Source: JBDZUZ01 sp040255445 (GTDB taxonomy: Bacteria > Planctomycetota > Phycisphaerae > Phycisphaerales > UBA1924). From it: a stretch of DNA of 34,022 bases. The stretch is from positions 1 to 34,022 of the forward strand of contig JBDZUZ010000018.1 in NCBI GenBank assembly GCA_040255445.1, read 5' to 3'. The notes under the pieces were generated by a model. The model was not told the origin of the DNA. It saw nothing but the letters and a program-made list of their open reading frames with translations, and did no database searches. Of the stretch, positions 15,567 to 24,349 are shown piece after piece (position 1 is the first letter of the stretch; every line of letters begins with the position of its first letter). The translations under genes and the position numbers were made by a program.

Positions 15567-16676
15567 ATGTGGACGCTGATGATCTCGCCGCGGAAGCCCG
15601 AATGGTCCGCGTGGATGACGGTGCTCGTCGGCGCGGCCGCGGCGGCGGTGTGCTATGTGTCGGCCTGGGGGATCGCGAGCGGTCTGCGGTGGTGGATGAT
15701 CGAGGCCGCTCGCGTCCCGATGTGGATGGAATGGGCACTGATCTCGACGCCCCTCGTGATCCCCGCGATAGCGGGTGGCGCGGCGGCCGTGTGGGCAGCG
15801 GTGCTGTTGGCGGACGCGAGGCAGCGCGTGGCGCATGCCGCGATCGCGCTGGGTTTCTGCGTGCCGGCGGCGGCTCTGGGGTACCTGGCCGCGGAATGGC
15901 AGCGATGGGGTGATATAGCACCGCAAGAGTCGGCGTACGCGCTGATAGCGATGTTGGTGTTGTGTGGCCTGATGCTCGGTCTGGGTTGGGTGGTGTTGTC
16001 AATAGCACGTCTGTTGGTGCGGACGCAGGAAGTCGGTGAAGACTCGTGCCGCGTGTGCGGGTACGTGTGGGGCCGGGCGGATGTCGAGCGGTGCTGGGAG
16101 TGTGAGGCGCCGGCAGCAGCGCGGCGCTGGTATCAGGGGAGGACGCAGTGGATGCGGCGGGTAGGCGCGGAGTCACCGGGCGGCCTACGCATACTCGCAT
16201 CCCTCGTGGTGATTGCGTGGCTGATGTTCCTGCTGCAGCCGTTGGTGTTTCCGCAGCGGTTCTTCCGAGCGTTCGATGGAGTGGGACGGTACATGCCGGG
16301 GCACAAGTTCGATCGGAACGGCTACGCATCGCAACCCACTCCGCTCTTTGTCATGTTCCCCGCGGATCCGCACGGCTATCTGGTGGGCGTTGCGTATGGT
16401 CGGCGTCGATCCGGATCGCCAGAGTGGATGCAGGTGCAGTTGTGGCAGACCGGTGCGCTGCCGCCCGCAGTGGTCGTCGGCCGGGGCGCGGTCCTGTCTT
16501 ATGGCTTCGGCGGTGTCGTGTGCGATGTGCCGCCGGGACGGATCGCCGAGGTCATGCGCGACGGGTTACCCGAGCGGCTCGTGAGCGATGTGCTCGCGGC
16601 GGGCCCGGCGCCGGTGGCACCCTTCACAGCAACGCCGCTGCGCGAGTTGGATGCCGCGATGTACTGGCCGAAGTGA
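15567..16676 (+). CDS. Membrane protein with degenerate central zinc ribbon and C-terminal extracytoplasmic domain
   Basis: A 369-residue protein; ATG 15567 is preceded by GGGGAA. Four membrane helices occupy the first half. A ribbon CRVCGYVWGRADVERCWECE follows at about residues 161-180: it keeps all four cysteines but has lost the CPECG form. A fifth helix (ILASLVVIAWLMFLLQPLVF) leads into about 150 residues that look soluble and beta-rich (YLVGVAYGRRRSGSPEWMQVQLW, AVLSYGFGGVVCDVPPG). No known domain is recognised. It closes the zinc-ribbon group; no terminator is evident. Confidence 0.7.
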   Translation: MWTLMISPRKPEWSAWMTVLVGAAAAAVCYVSAWGIASGLRWWMIEAARVPMWMEWALISTPLVIPAIAGGAAAVWAAVLLADARQRVAHAAIALGFCVPAAALGYLAAEWQRWGDIAPQESAYALIAMLVLCGLMLGLGWVVLSIARLLVRTQEVGEDSCRVCGYVWGRADVERCWECEAPAAARRWYQGRTQWMRRVGAESPGGLRILASLVVIAWLMFLLQPLVFPQRFFRAFDGVGRYMPGHKFDRNGYASQPTPLFVMFPADPHGYLVGVAYGRRRSGSPEWMQVQLWQTGALPPAVVVGRGAVLSYGFGGVVCDVPPGRIAEVMRDGLPERLVSDVLAAGPAPVAPFTATPLRELDAAMYWPK

Positions 16677-16754
16677 AACCCGGCGGCCGGTTGCCTTGTC
16701 GAGGTTGGTGCGTTCGGCAGCTGACGGCCTAACCTCGCCGCCTGCACCCGCGCC

Positions 16755-16799
16755 CAACCCACAGGTGTGGCCGCAGAGCCGGCCAAACCGGTGCCACGG
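16755..16799 (-). repeat. REP-like repeat, family A
   Basis: A 45-base element matching the reverse complement of 27691-27735 with three differences. Its inner arms TGGCCG and CGGCCA form a hairpin. It lies between the last zinc-ribbon gene and the polymerase gene. Confidence 0.8.
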
Positions 16800-16837
16800 T
16801 TCGGTCTGCCCCTTAACTGGCCGGGTTATGATCGGGT

Positions 16838-18073
16838 GTGGCCCGCGCCATCCTCCATGTCGACATGGACGCCTTCTACGCCTCCGTCGAGCAGCGCGAT
16901 GACCCCGCGCTCCGCGGCAAGCCCGTCCTCGTCGGCGGGCGATCCGGCCGCGGCGTTGTCTGCGCTGCGTCCTACGAAGCCCGCGTCTTCGGCTGCCGCA
17001 GCGCGATGCCCATGGCCGTGGCGCTCCGCAAATGCCCGCAGGCCATCGTCGTCAAGCCCGAGTTCCGCAAGTACCGCGAGGCCTCCGACATCGTCTTCGC
17101 CACCCTCGGCGAGTTCTCCCCGCTGGTCGAGCCGCTCTCGCTCGATGAAGCCTTCGTGGATGTCACCGGCTCGGTGCGGCTGATGGGCCCGCCGCGGCGG
17201 ATGGCTGAGCGCATCCGCGCCCTCGTCCGCGAGCGCACCCAGCTCACCTGCTCCGTCGGCGTGGCGCATTGCAAGTTCCTCGCCAAGCTCGCATCCGACC
17301 TCAAGAAGCCCGATGCACTCGTCGAGATGCCGAGCGATGAAGCCGGACTCGCGGCCATCCTCGATCCGCTCCCCATCTCCGTCATCTGGGGCGTCGGCCC
17401 CGCCGCGGCCAAGCGCCTGCATGTCAAAGGCGTGCGCACCATCGCGGATGTGAAGCGGCTGACCGAGCCCGAGCTCCAAGCCGCGCTCGGCTCCTTCGGC
17501 CCCCGCGTCTGGCGGTTGGTCCGCGGCCTGGACGACCGCCCCGTCGTCCCCGACCGGCAGAGCAAGTCGATCGGGCATGAGGAGACCTTCGCCGAGGACA
17601 TCCATCAATATGAAGAGATCCGCGGCGTGCTCCTGGGCCATGTCGAACAGGTCGCCCGCCGCCTCCGCCGCGCCGGGCTCAAGGCCCGCGGCGTGACCCT
17701 CAAACTCCGCAGCCCCGAGTTCGAGACCGTGACCCGCTCCAGAACCCTCGACCACCCCACAGATGAAACGACCGCGCTCTGGAAGGCCGGATCGGCGGTC
17801 TTCGAAGAGTGGTGGGGGTCGAGCAAGCGGTATCCCCTCCGCCTGCTTGGCTTTACGGTGCACGACCTGACCGATGGCAGCGGCGAACAGTTGGAGTTGT
17901 TCGGCGGGGCGGATGCGCCGGATGGTCAGCGTCCGGCCCGATCCGCCGCGATCGACAAGGCGACCGATGCGATCGCCGCGAAGTTCGGCGCCGGGGCGAT
18001 CCGCCGCGGCGGATCCCTCGGTCCCGACCGTGAGAGGGTGCCCACGACCTATCCCGGAACCCGGGGGACGTAG
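16838..18073 (+). CDS. dinB: DNA polymerase IV (Y family)
   Basis: A 411-residue translesion polymerase. Palm motifs are clear: HVDMDAFYASVEQ (Asp9 metal ligand, Tyr14 steric gate neighbourhood) and PLSLDEAFVDVT (Asp103, Glu104). The helix-hairpin-helix thumb is at about residues 185-230 (GVGPAAAKRL), and the little finger follows (SIGHEETFAEDI to LRLLGFTVHDL). A sliding-clamp binding peptide QLELF lies at 351-355, followed by a tail of about 55 residues. The enzyme makes error-prone DNA past lesions. The start is GTG 16838. No LexA-type operator that I can identify lies upstream; the preceding intergenic DNA is mostly a family A repeat. Confidence 0.92.
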   Translation: MARAILHVDMDAFYASVEQRDDPALRGKPVLVGGRSGRGVVCAASYEARVFGCRSAMPMAVALRKCPQAIVVKPEFRKYREASDIVFATLGEFSPLVEPLSLDEAFVDVTGSVRLMGPPRRMAERIRALVRERTQLTCSVGVAHCKFLAKLASDLKKPDALVEMPSDEAGLAAILDPLPISVIWGVGPAAAKRLHVKGVRTIADVKRLTEPELQAALGSFGPRVWRLVRGLDDRPVVPDRQSKSIGHEETFAEDIHQYEEIRGVLLGHVEQVARRLRRAGLKARGVTLKLRSPEFETVTRSRTLDHPTDETTALWKAGSAVFEEWWGSSKRYPLRLLGFTVHDLTDGSGEQLELFGGADAPDGQRPARSAAIDKATDAIAAKFGAGAIRRGGSLGPDRERVPTTYPGTRGT

Positions 18074-18299
18074 GTGAACTGGGGGAGATCGCTGCAGGTT
18101 CTCTTGCGGCGGCGTCCCCGGCTCGGGTAGCTTCGGAATGACAACTCGATCGCCGCCGGCCGGATCTGTCTGGGGGTGCCGGTCGCAGCCGCGGGCGTGG
18201 TTTGCCCGCGCTCCTTGCGTTGTGCTGTTCGGGGGTTCCGCCACGGCGGGAATGCGCGACACAGCGTTGGCGGCGTTGGGGTTCGGGGAGGCGAAAGCC

Positions 18300-21269
18300 A
18301 TGAAGCGTCTGTGTCTGCTGATCGCGGCGGGAGCCGCGGCGATGTCCATGTGCGCCGGGATGGTGTCGGCGCAGGTTGTCGGGGCGCCGCGCGATCCGCT
18401 CGCGGCGGTCGGAGTGAAGCAGGGTCAGCTCGTCCAGCTGGCGATCGACACCACACCAGAGCAGCCGCTGCGCGTGGCGGTGCCCATCGGCGGCGTGTTG
18501 CGCACGCTGAACCTCGCGCCGTTCTCGGTGCGCGCTGAGGGCTTCAAGCTCTACGAGCAGAACGATGCGGGCACCTTCGAGGTCAAGCCCCCGCCGATCA
18601 ACACGCTCCGCGGCGTGATCGAGGGTGAGGCCGGCGCCGTCGTCGCGGGCGGCGTCATGCCCGACGGCCTCTACGCCCGGATCATCCTGGGCGACGGCAG
18701 CGAGTGGTGGATCGAGCCGGTCGGCGACCGCGCCGATGTCGCCGCGGGAACGCACGTGGTCTACCGCGGCGAGGATGTCCTGCAGCGCGGCAACACCTGC
18801 AGCACCGACAACTTCGCCCACGCGGTACACACACCCGGGACCGGCGAGCCTCCTGTTGGCAACGCCGGCGCCACGATTTACATCGCGACCGTCGCCGTCG
18901 ACACCGACTTCGAGTTCTACAACCGCTACGGAAGCACCGGGACCACCAGCGCCCGCATCAACCTCGTCTACAACACCATGAACCTGCAATACGAGCGCGA
19001 TGTGGACATCCGCCACACCGTCAGCTCGATCACGGTCCGGACCACGACCGCCGATCCCTACAACACCAACACCACCGGCGACATGCTCGTCGAGATGCGG
19101 GCCTTCTGGAACGCCAACAACAGCGGCAACCTCCGCGATGTGGCGCACCTCTTCACCGGCAAGTCGACCGGCGGCGTCATCGGCACCGCGTACATCGGGG
19201 TGATCTGCTCGAGCCTCAGCAACGGTTTCGGGTACGGCGTCTCGCAGACCGACTTCAACAACGCCAACCTCGCGAGCGCGACGGATCTGGTGGCGCACGA
19301 GACCGGCCACAACTGGGATGCGCAGCACTGCACCTGCGCCAACCCCGCCTACACGATGAACCCCTCGATCACGAGCATCAACCGCTTCGACGCGGCCAAC
19401 TCGATCCCGCAGATCACAGCCCACCGCAACTCCCGCGGCTGCCTCTCCACCACCGGCGGCGGCAACGATGCCCCCAACGACGACTGCGCAGAAGCCGTGA
19501 CCATCGGCGAGGGCACGATCGGCTTCAACAACATCGGCGCTACGACCGATGGGCCCGCGGCCTGCGGCCTCTTCGGCGACGACATCTGGTACACCTACAT
19601 CGCGCCCTGCGATGGCACGCTGACGCTCAGCACCTGCGGCAGCTCATACGACACCACGCTCGCCGCGTACACCGGGTCGTGCGCCTCGCTCACCGAAGTC
19701 GCCTGCGACGACGATGAGCCAACCTGCACATCCTCGACGCTCCACTCGCGGATCCAGTTCGCTGTGACCCGCAACACGACCTACCGCATCCGCGTCGGCG
19801 GCTTCAACGGCGCGAACGGCAGCGGCATCCTCACGGTCGACCAGACCCCCTGCCCGCCGCCCGCCAACGACGACTGCGCCGATGCGATTAATGTGACCGA
19901 CGGCGCCTACGCCTTCTCCACCATCGGCGCAACGACGGACGGCTGGGTCGATGACGGCCCGGGCTGCACCGCCTTCGGTTACGCCCAGACCGGATCAGAC
20001 ATCTGGTTCCGCTATGTAGCGCCCTGCAACGGCACCGTCGAGTTCAGCACCTGCGGCAGCGGCTACGACACGCGTCTGGCCGCCTACGCGAGCTGCCCCA
20101 ACGGCCCCTTCCAGGCGATCTCCTGCAACGATGACTCCTGCGGCACGCGCAGCGTCCTGCAACTCGTCACCACCGCCGGCGCGGACTACTACATCCGCCT
20201 GGGCGGCTACAGCGGCGCGCAAGGCACCGGCACGCTCACCGTGACCAACCTCACCTGCCCGCCCCCGGCCAACGACAATTGCGTCGACGCGATCGATGTC
20301 TCGGCCGGCGGCACCTTCAACGGAACCGTTGTCAACAGCAGCAACGATGGCACCGCGACCTGCGGCGCTTCGGGCAGCAACGGCGATGTGTGGTACGTCT
20401 TCACCGCTCCCAGCGCGGGCACGCTCCGCGCCACGACCTGCGGCACGCACGATGCCCCCGGCCTGAATCTGGGCATGGACACCGTGCTCTCGCTCCACAA
20501 CGGCTGCGGCGGCGCGCAGCTCGCCTGCAACGACGACACCAACACCTGCGGCACGCTCGACACCGGCGTCCTCCGCGACTCTTCCGTCACTACCGCGATG
20601 AGCCCCGGACAGACCGTGGCGATCCGCGTCTCCAAGTTCGGCACCAGCGCCACCGGCTACGGGCCCTTCACACTCAACGTCTCCTTCTCGCCCGTCAACG
20701 ATGCCTGCAGCGATCCGATCGTGATCAGCGACGGCACGATTCCCTTCAACAACCTCTTCGCAACCACCGATGGCCCCACGGCCTGCGGCTCTATGGGCAG
20801 CGACATCTGGTACGTCTACCAGGCCAGCTGCGACGGCCGCGTCCGCGTTGACACCTGCGGCAGCGTCTACGACACCGTGATCGCGGTCTACCCGGCCGCC
20901 GTCGGCTGCACGCCGACCGCCGCGGACCAGATCGCCTGCAACGATGACAACGCGATCTGCGGCGAGCCGCTCCCGCGTGACTCGTTCGTCGAGTTCCCGG
21001 CCCAGGCCGGGCAGCGTTTCCGCATCCGTGTCGGCGGCTTCAACGGCGCTCGCGGCGCTGGCCGCCTCACCGTCGGCTGCCGCACCGCCTGCGCACCCTG
21101 CGCTGCCGACTATGACCAGTCCGGCGGTGTCGACGGTGATGACATCGGCGCCTTCTTCGACGACTGGCAGGCCGGCGCGCCCTGCGGCGACGTCGACGGC
21201 TCCGGCGGCGTCGATGGCGACGACATCCCCTTCTTCTTCGATCGCTGGCAGGCCGGCGGCTGCAACTGA
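18300..21269 (+). CDS. Secreted zinc metalloprotease with four repeats and C-terminal dockerin-like domain
   Basis: A 989-residue protein. A signal peptide (MKRLCLLIAAGAAAMSMCAGMVSA) and a propeptide-like region come first. The catalytic domain has HETGHNWDAQH (His333, Glu334, His337, His343), the extended zinc site of reprolysin-like M12 metzincins. Four repeats of about 130 residues start near 393, 523, 658 and 800. Each opens with an Asn-Asp-x-Cys motif, then (I/V)WYxYxAPC, TCGSxYDT and ACNDD; they look like beta-sandwich modules related to pre-peptidase C-terminal domains. The last 55 residues hold two calcium-loop repeats (DQSGGVDGDD, DGSGGVDGDD) and end WQAGGCN, a GC-type dockerin. GGGGAGG precedes the ATG. 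It is followed by a strong terminator. Confidence 0.9.
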   Translation: MKRLCLLIAAGAAAMSMCAGMVSAQVVGAPRDPLAAVGVKQGQLVQLAIDTTPEQPLRVAVPIGGVLRTLNLAPFSVRAEGFKLYEQNDAGTFEVKPPPINTLRGVIEGEAGAVVAGGVMPDGLYARIILGDGSEWWIEPVGDRADVAAGTHVVYRGEDVLQRGNTCSTDNFAHAVHTPGTGEPPVGNAGATIYIATVAVDTDFEFYNRYGSTGTTSARINLVYNTMNLQYERDVDIRHTVSSITVRTTTADPYNTNTTGDMLVEMRAFWNANNSGNLRDVAHLFTGKSTGGVIGTAYIGVICSSLSNGFGYGVSQTDFNNANLASATDLVAHETGHNWDAQHCTCANPAYTMNPSITSINRFDAANSIPQITAHRNSRGCLSTTGGGNDAPNDDCAEAVTIGEGTIGFNNIGATTDGPAACGLFGDDIWYTYIAPCDGTLTLSTCGSSYDTTLAAYTGSCASLTEVACDDDEPTCTSSTLHSRIQFAVTRNTTYRIRVGGFNGANGSGILTVDQTPCPPPANDDCADAINVTDGAYAFSTIGATTDGWVDDGPGCTAFGYAQTGSDIWFRYVAPCNGTVEFSTCGSGYDTRLAAYASCPNGPFQAISCNDDSCGTRSVLQLVTTAGADYYIRLGGYSGAQGTGTLTVTNLTCPPPANDNCVDAIDVSAGGTFNGTVVNSSNDGTATCGASGSNGDVWYVFTAPSAGTLRATTCGTHDAPGLNLGMDTVLSLHNGCGGAQLACNDDTNTCGTLDTGVLRDSSVTTAMSPGQTVAIRVSKFGTSATGYGPFTLNVSFSPVNDACSDPIVISDGTIPFNNLFATTDGPTACGSMGSDIWYVYQASCDGRVRVDTCGSVYDTVIAVYPAAVGCTPTAADQIACNDDNAICGEPLPRDSFVEFPAQAGQRFRIRVGGFNGARGAGRLTVGCRTACAPCAADYDQSGGVDGDDIGAFFDDWQAGAPCGDVDGSGGVDGDDIPFFFDRWQAGGCN

Positions 21270-21315
21270 TGCCGCCTCGTCTCGCGCCGGGGGAGACCTC
21301 GGAAGAATGACAGCA

Positions 21316-21358
21316 CCGCGGCCGGCTCATCGTGGTTCCGGGCCGGCCGCGGCTTTTT
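21316..21358 (+). terminator. Rho-independent terminator of the metalloprotease gene
   Basis: A perfect 11-bp stem (21316-21326, CCGCGGCCGGC, with 21342-21352) is followed by CTTTTTC. It lies 46 bases after the stop codon and separates the protease from the beta-glucan locus. Confidence 0.9.
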
Positions 21359-21431
21359 CGTGAGAAGTGATCTGTGTCAGTGCCCGCCGCCCGCCGCGGC
21401 GAACGGGCCGTGATCAGGGAGGGCCCCCTTC

Positions 21432-22835
21432 ATGCCGAGATTCATCTGTGCCGCGTTCCTCGCGGGTGTGTGCGGCTCCGCCGGTCTCGCCGCCGCGCAG
21501 TGCGACTCCGACCCCTGGCGCCTCGTCTGGTCCGATGAGTTCGACGGCAACACCGTCAATAACAGCAACTGGCGCATCCGCTTCCAGGCTGGCCAGCACA
21601 ACAACGAACAGCAGTACTACCTCCCCGAGATGGTGACCGTCGCAAACGGCAAGCTGACCCTCACCAGCCAGAACATCGGCTACGGCGGCCGCCCCTACCG
21701 CTCCGGCCTTGTCGACACCCGCGGCAAGTTCTCGCAGCAGTACGGCAAATTCGTCGTCCGCTCCAAGCTCCCCAAGACCCAGGGCATCTGGCCCGCGATC
21801 TGGCTCCTCCCGACCACCGGTCTCTGGCCGCCCGAGATCGACATCATGGAACTGCTCGGCCACGAGCCGACGCGCATGTACATGTCGAACCATTGGGGCC
21901 CCGTGAACGCCGTCGCCACCCAGACGACCGACTTCGCCGGCCCGGATTTCTCCGCAGACTTCCACGAGTTCAGTTGCGAGTGGTTCCCCGACCGCATCGA
22001 CTTTTACGTCGACGGCGTCCGCCGCGCCACCCACCGCGCCGGCGTTCCCCAGGAACCGATGTACCTCATCATCAACACCGCCGTCGGCGGCTTCTGGCCC
22101 GGCTACCCCGATGCCACCACCGTCTTCCCGCAGACCTTCGATGTCGACTGGGTCCGCGTCTACCAGTACGACGCCCCCGATGCCGAACAGGTCCTCACCA
22201 ACCCGAGCTTCGAGAGTGGCGGCAACCCCAGTCTCACCGGCTGGAGCCGTTTTGGCAACGCCTTCGCCGACGGCTCCCGCACCTGGTCCGGCCCCGGCGC
22301 CGGCAAGCTCTTCGGCAACTTCACCGGCACCGACAACACCAGCGGCCTCTACCAGCAGTCCCCCACCGCGCCCGGCGAAACCTGGACCGCGACCGTCCGC
22401 ACCATGCACCGCGCCGATGATGCCGTCGTCGGCGACAGCTTCGCCGTGCTCAACATCGAGTGGCGCGATGCCGCAGGCGCACTCATCAGCTTCGAGTCGG
22501 CCCCCGCGCTCAACGCCGCGACACCCACCGAAGAGTGGCGCGAAGTCACCGTCTCCGGCACCGCCCCCGCCAACGCCGCCGCGGCCCGCTGCGTCCTCCT
22601 CTTCCTCCAGCGCGGCAACGCCCCCGGCGCTGTCTACTTCGATGATGTCGTCTTCGGCCGCCCCGTCTGCAACGAATGCCCCGCCGACTGGGACCAGTCC
22701 GGCGGCGTCGACGGCGACGACATCACCGCCTTCTTCACAGACTGGCAGGCCGGCGACGCCGACATCGACCAGTCCGGCGGGACCGATGGCGACGACATCT
22801 CCTTCTTCTTCACACGCTGGCAGGCGGGCTGCTGA
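21432..22835 (+). CDS. Secreted GH16 beta-glucanase with carbohydrate-binding and dockerin-like domains
   Basis: A 467-residue enzyme. After a signal peptide ending AAAQ comes a GH16 domain (residues about 28-245) with EIDIME at 135-140, where Glu135 is the nucleophile and Glu140 the acid/base. SNHWG and DRIDFYVDG segments are typical of laminarinases (endo-1,3-beta-glucanases). Residues about 252-411 (LTNPSFESGGNPSLTGW to GAVYFDDVVFG) form a CBM_4_9-like binding module. The C-terminus has two calcium-loop repeats (DQSGGVDGDD, DQSGGTDGDD) and ends WQAGC, the same dockerin type as in the protease. It should cut polymeric beta-glucan outside the cell. GGGAGGG lies eight bases before the ATG. 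First gene of the transport operon. Confidence 0.92.
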   Translation: MPRFICAAFLAGVCGSAGLAAAQCDSDPWRLVWSDEFDGNTVNNSNWRIRFQAGQHNNEQQYYLPEMVTVANGKLTLTSQNIGYGGRPYRSGLVDTRGKFSQQYGKFVVRSKLPKTQGIWPAIWLLPTTGLWPPEIDIMELLGHEPTRMYMSNHWGPVNAVATQTTDFAGPDFSADFHEFSCEWFPDRIDFYVDGVRRATHRAGVPQEPMYLIINTAVGGFWPGYPDATTVFPQTFDVDWVRVYQYDAPDAEQVLTNPSFESGGNPSLTGWSRFGNAFADGSRTWSGPGAGKLFGNFTGTDNTSGLYQQSPTAPGETWTATVRTMHRADDAVVGDSFAVLNIEWRDAAGALISFESAPALNAATPTEEWREVTVSGTAPANAAAARCVLLFLQRGNAPGAVYFDDVVFGRPVCNECPADWDQSGGVDGDDITAFFTDWQAGDADIDQSGGTDGDDISFFFTRWQAGC

Positions 22836-22876
22836 GTCAGCAGCCCACGCGTAGCAGACAGAACCAGGTGAGCAGG

Positions 22877-24349
22877 ATGCGCAGTGGTGGGCACAAGCAT
22901 GGCGCGGCGTCGGCGGGGCTTCTTGTAGTCCTTGCCGCCGCGATCGTGTCCGCGATCGCGCTCGCGGCCTGGCCCGCCAGCCGGCCGCAAGGCAAGGTCC
23001 TCTGGACCTTCGCCGACCCGCACTTCAACATGTACAAGCCGATGGTCGCGCAGTGGAACACCACCGAGCAGCCGCACATAACCATGCGCCTGTTCAGCCT
23101 CCCCGCGCTGGACCGCCGCATCATGTCCTCCTTCATGGCCGGCACTCCCACCGCCGATCTCATCGAGGTCGAACGCCGCGTCGCATCCCGCACCTTCGCC
23201 GGCCCGGTCGAGAGCATCGGCTTCGTCGATCTCACCGACCGCATCCACGCCGAGAACCTGCTCGACACCATCAACCCGCCGTCGTTCGGCCCGTGGCAGA
23301 ACTCCGGCCGCATTTTCGGCCTGCCCCACGATGTCCACCCCGTCATGCTCGGCTACCGCGCCGACCTCGTCGAAGCCGCGGGCATCGATGTCTCGCAGAT
23401 CGAAACCTGGGACGACTTCGCGCGGCTCCTCGCCCCGCTCATGGCAGACAACAACGGCGACGGTCAACCCGACCGCTACCTGCTCAACATGTGGGAAACG
23501 CACGAAGACCACCTCGAACTCCTCCTGCTCCAGGCCGGCGGCGGCTTCTTCGATGAGCACGACCGCCTCGCCATCGACTCGCCCGTCAACGCCCGCACGC
23601 TCGCAACCATCGTCTCCTGGTGCGTCGGCCCCAACCGCATCGCCGCCGATGCGCCCAACTTCACCGCCGCGGGCAACAAGCTCAAAGCCGATGGCTACGT
23701 CGTCGCCACCTTCATGCCCGACTGGATGTGCGAGGTGATCCGCCGCGAAATCCCGCAGCTCTCCGGCAAGATGAAGCTCATGCCCCTCCCCGCCTTCGAG
23801 AAGGGCGGCAACCGCACCAGCGTCTGGGGCGGCACCATGCTCGGCATCCCCAAGACCGCCATCGAGTCCGAACAAGATTTCGAAGACCTCTGGCGCTTCG
23901 CCAAGCACCTCTACTTCTCAGATGAGCTCAGCCGCGTCCTCTACCAGACCGGCGGCATCATCACGCCCGTCAAGAGCCATTGGACCGACCCAATCTTCGA
24001 CCAGCCCGACAGCTTCTACAGCGGCCAGGCCCCCGGCCGTCTCTTCATCAATCTCGCGCCCCACACACCGCGCCGCTCCTCTTCGCCGTTCAGCAAGGTC
24101 GCGCTCGACCGCGTCAAGGACGCCCTCGTCCAACTCAGCGAAGAAGCCCGCCGCGGCAACATCACCGACCGCGCTGCCCTCGAAGCCGCCGCGGCCGAGA
24201 AACTCCGCCGCGCTCACACGCTCGTCGCCGCGCAGATCCGCCGCAACCAGTTCCACGCCGGCGCTCTCTCCGAAGCCGATGCGGTCGAGATCCACGAAGC
24301 GATCGACAACAACGGCGATAACCAGACGGGAATCGGAGGCCCCCAGTGA
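22877..24349 (+). CDS. ABC sugar importer, solute-binding protein
   Basis: A 490-residue family 1 extracellular solute-binding protein. One N-terminal hydrophobic segment (LLVVLAAAIVSAIALAAWP) has no lipobox, so it is probably a membrane anchor or signal peptide. The ligand-binding fold is seen in KVLWTFADPHFNMYKPMV, TADLIEVE, FGLPHDVHPVMLGYRADL and ETWDDFARLL. A calcium-like loop DNNGDGQPDRY follows, as in many oligosaccharide binders. The C-terminal 80 residues are helical and longer than usual. ATG 22877 has AGGTGA six bases upstream; GTG 22868 is a possible start three codons earlier. It lies 41 bases after the GH16 gene and overlaps the next gene by 4 bases. Confidence 0.9.
   Translation: MRSGGHKHGAASAGLLVVLAAAIVSAIALAAWPASRPQGKVLWTFADPHFNMYKPMVAQWNTTEQPHITMRLFSLPALDRRIMSSFMAGTPTADLIEVERRVASRTFAGPVESIGFVDLTDRIHAENLLDTINPPSFGPWQNSGRIFGLPHDVHPVMLGYRADLVEAAGIDVSQIETWDDFARLLAPLMADNNGDGQPDRYLLNMWETHEDHLELLLLQAGGGFFDEHDRLAIDSPVNARTLATIVSWCVGPNRIAADAPNFTAAGNKLKADGYVVATFMPDWMCEVIRREIPQLSGKMKLMPLPAFEKGGNRTSVWGGTMLGIPKTAIESEQDFEDLWRFAKHLYFSDELSRVLYQTGGIITPVKSHWTDPIFDQPDSFYSGQAPGRLFINLAPHTPRRSSSPFSKVALDRVKDALVQLSEEARRGNITDRAALEAAAAEKLRRAHTLVAAQIRRNQFHAGALSEADAVEIHEAIDNNGDNQTGIGGPQ

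Noticed and set aside
17853..19424. Long minus-strand open frame opposite dinB and the protease
   Set aside because: It spans two unrelated plus-strand genes and shows only codon-mirror composition (Val, Asp, Gly, Ala).
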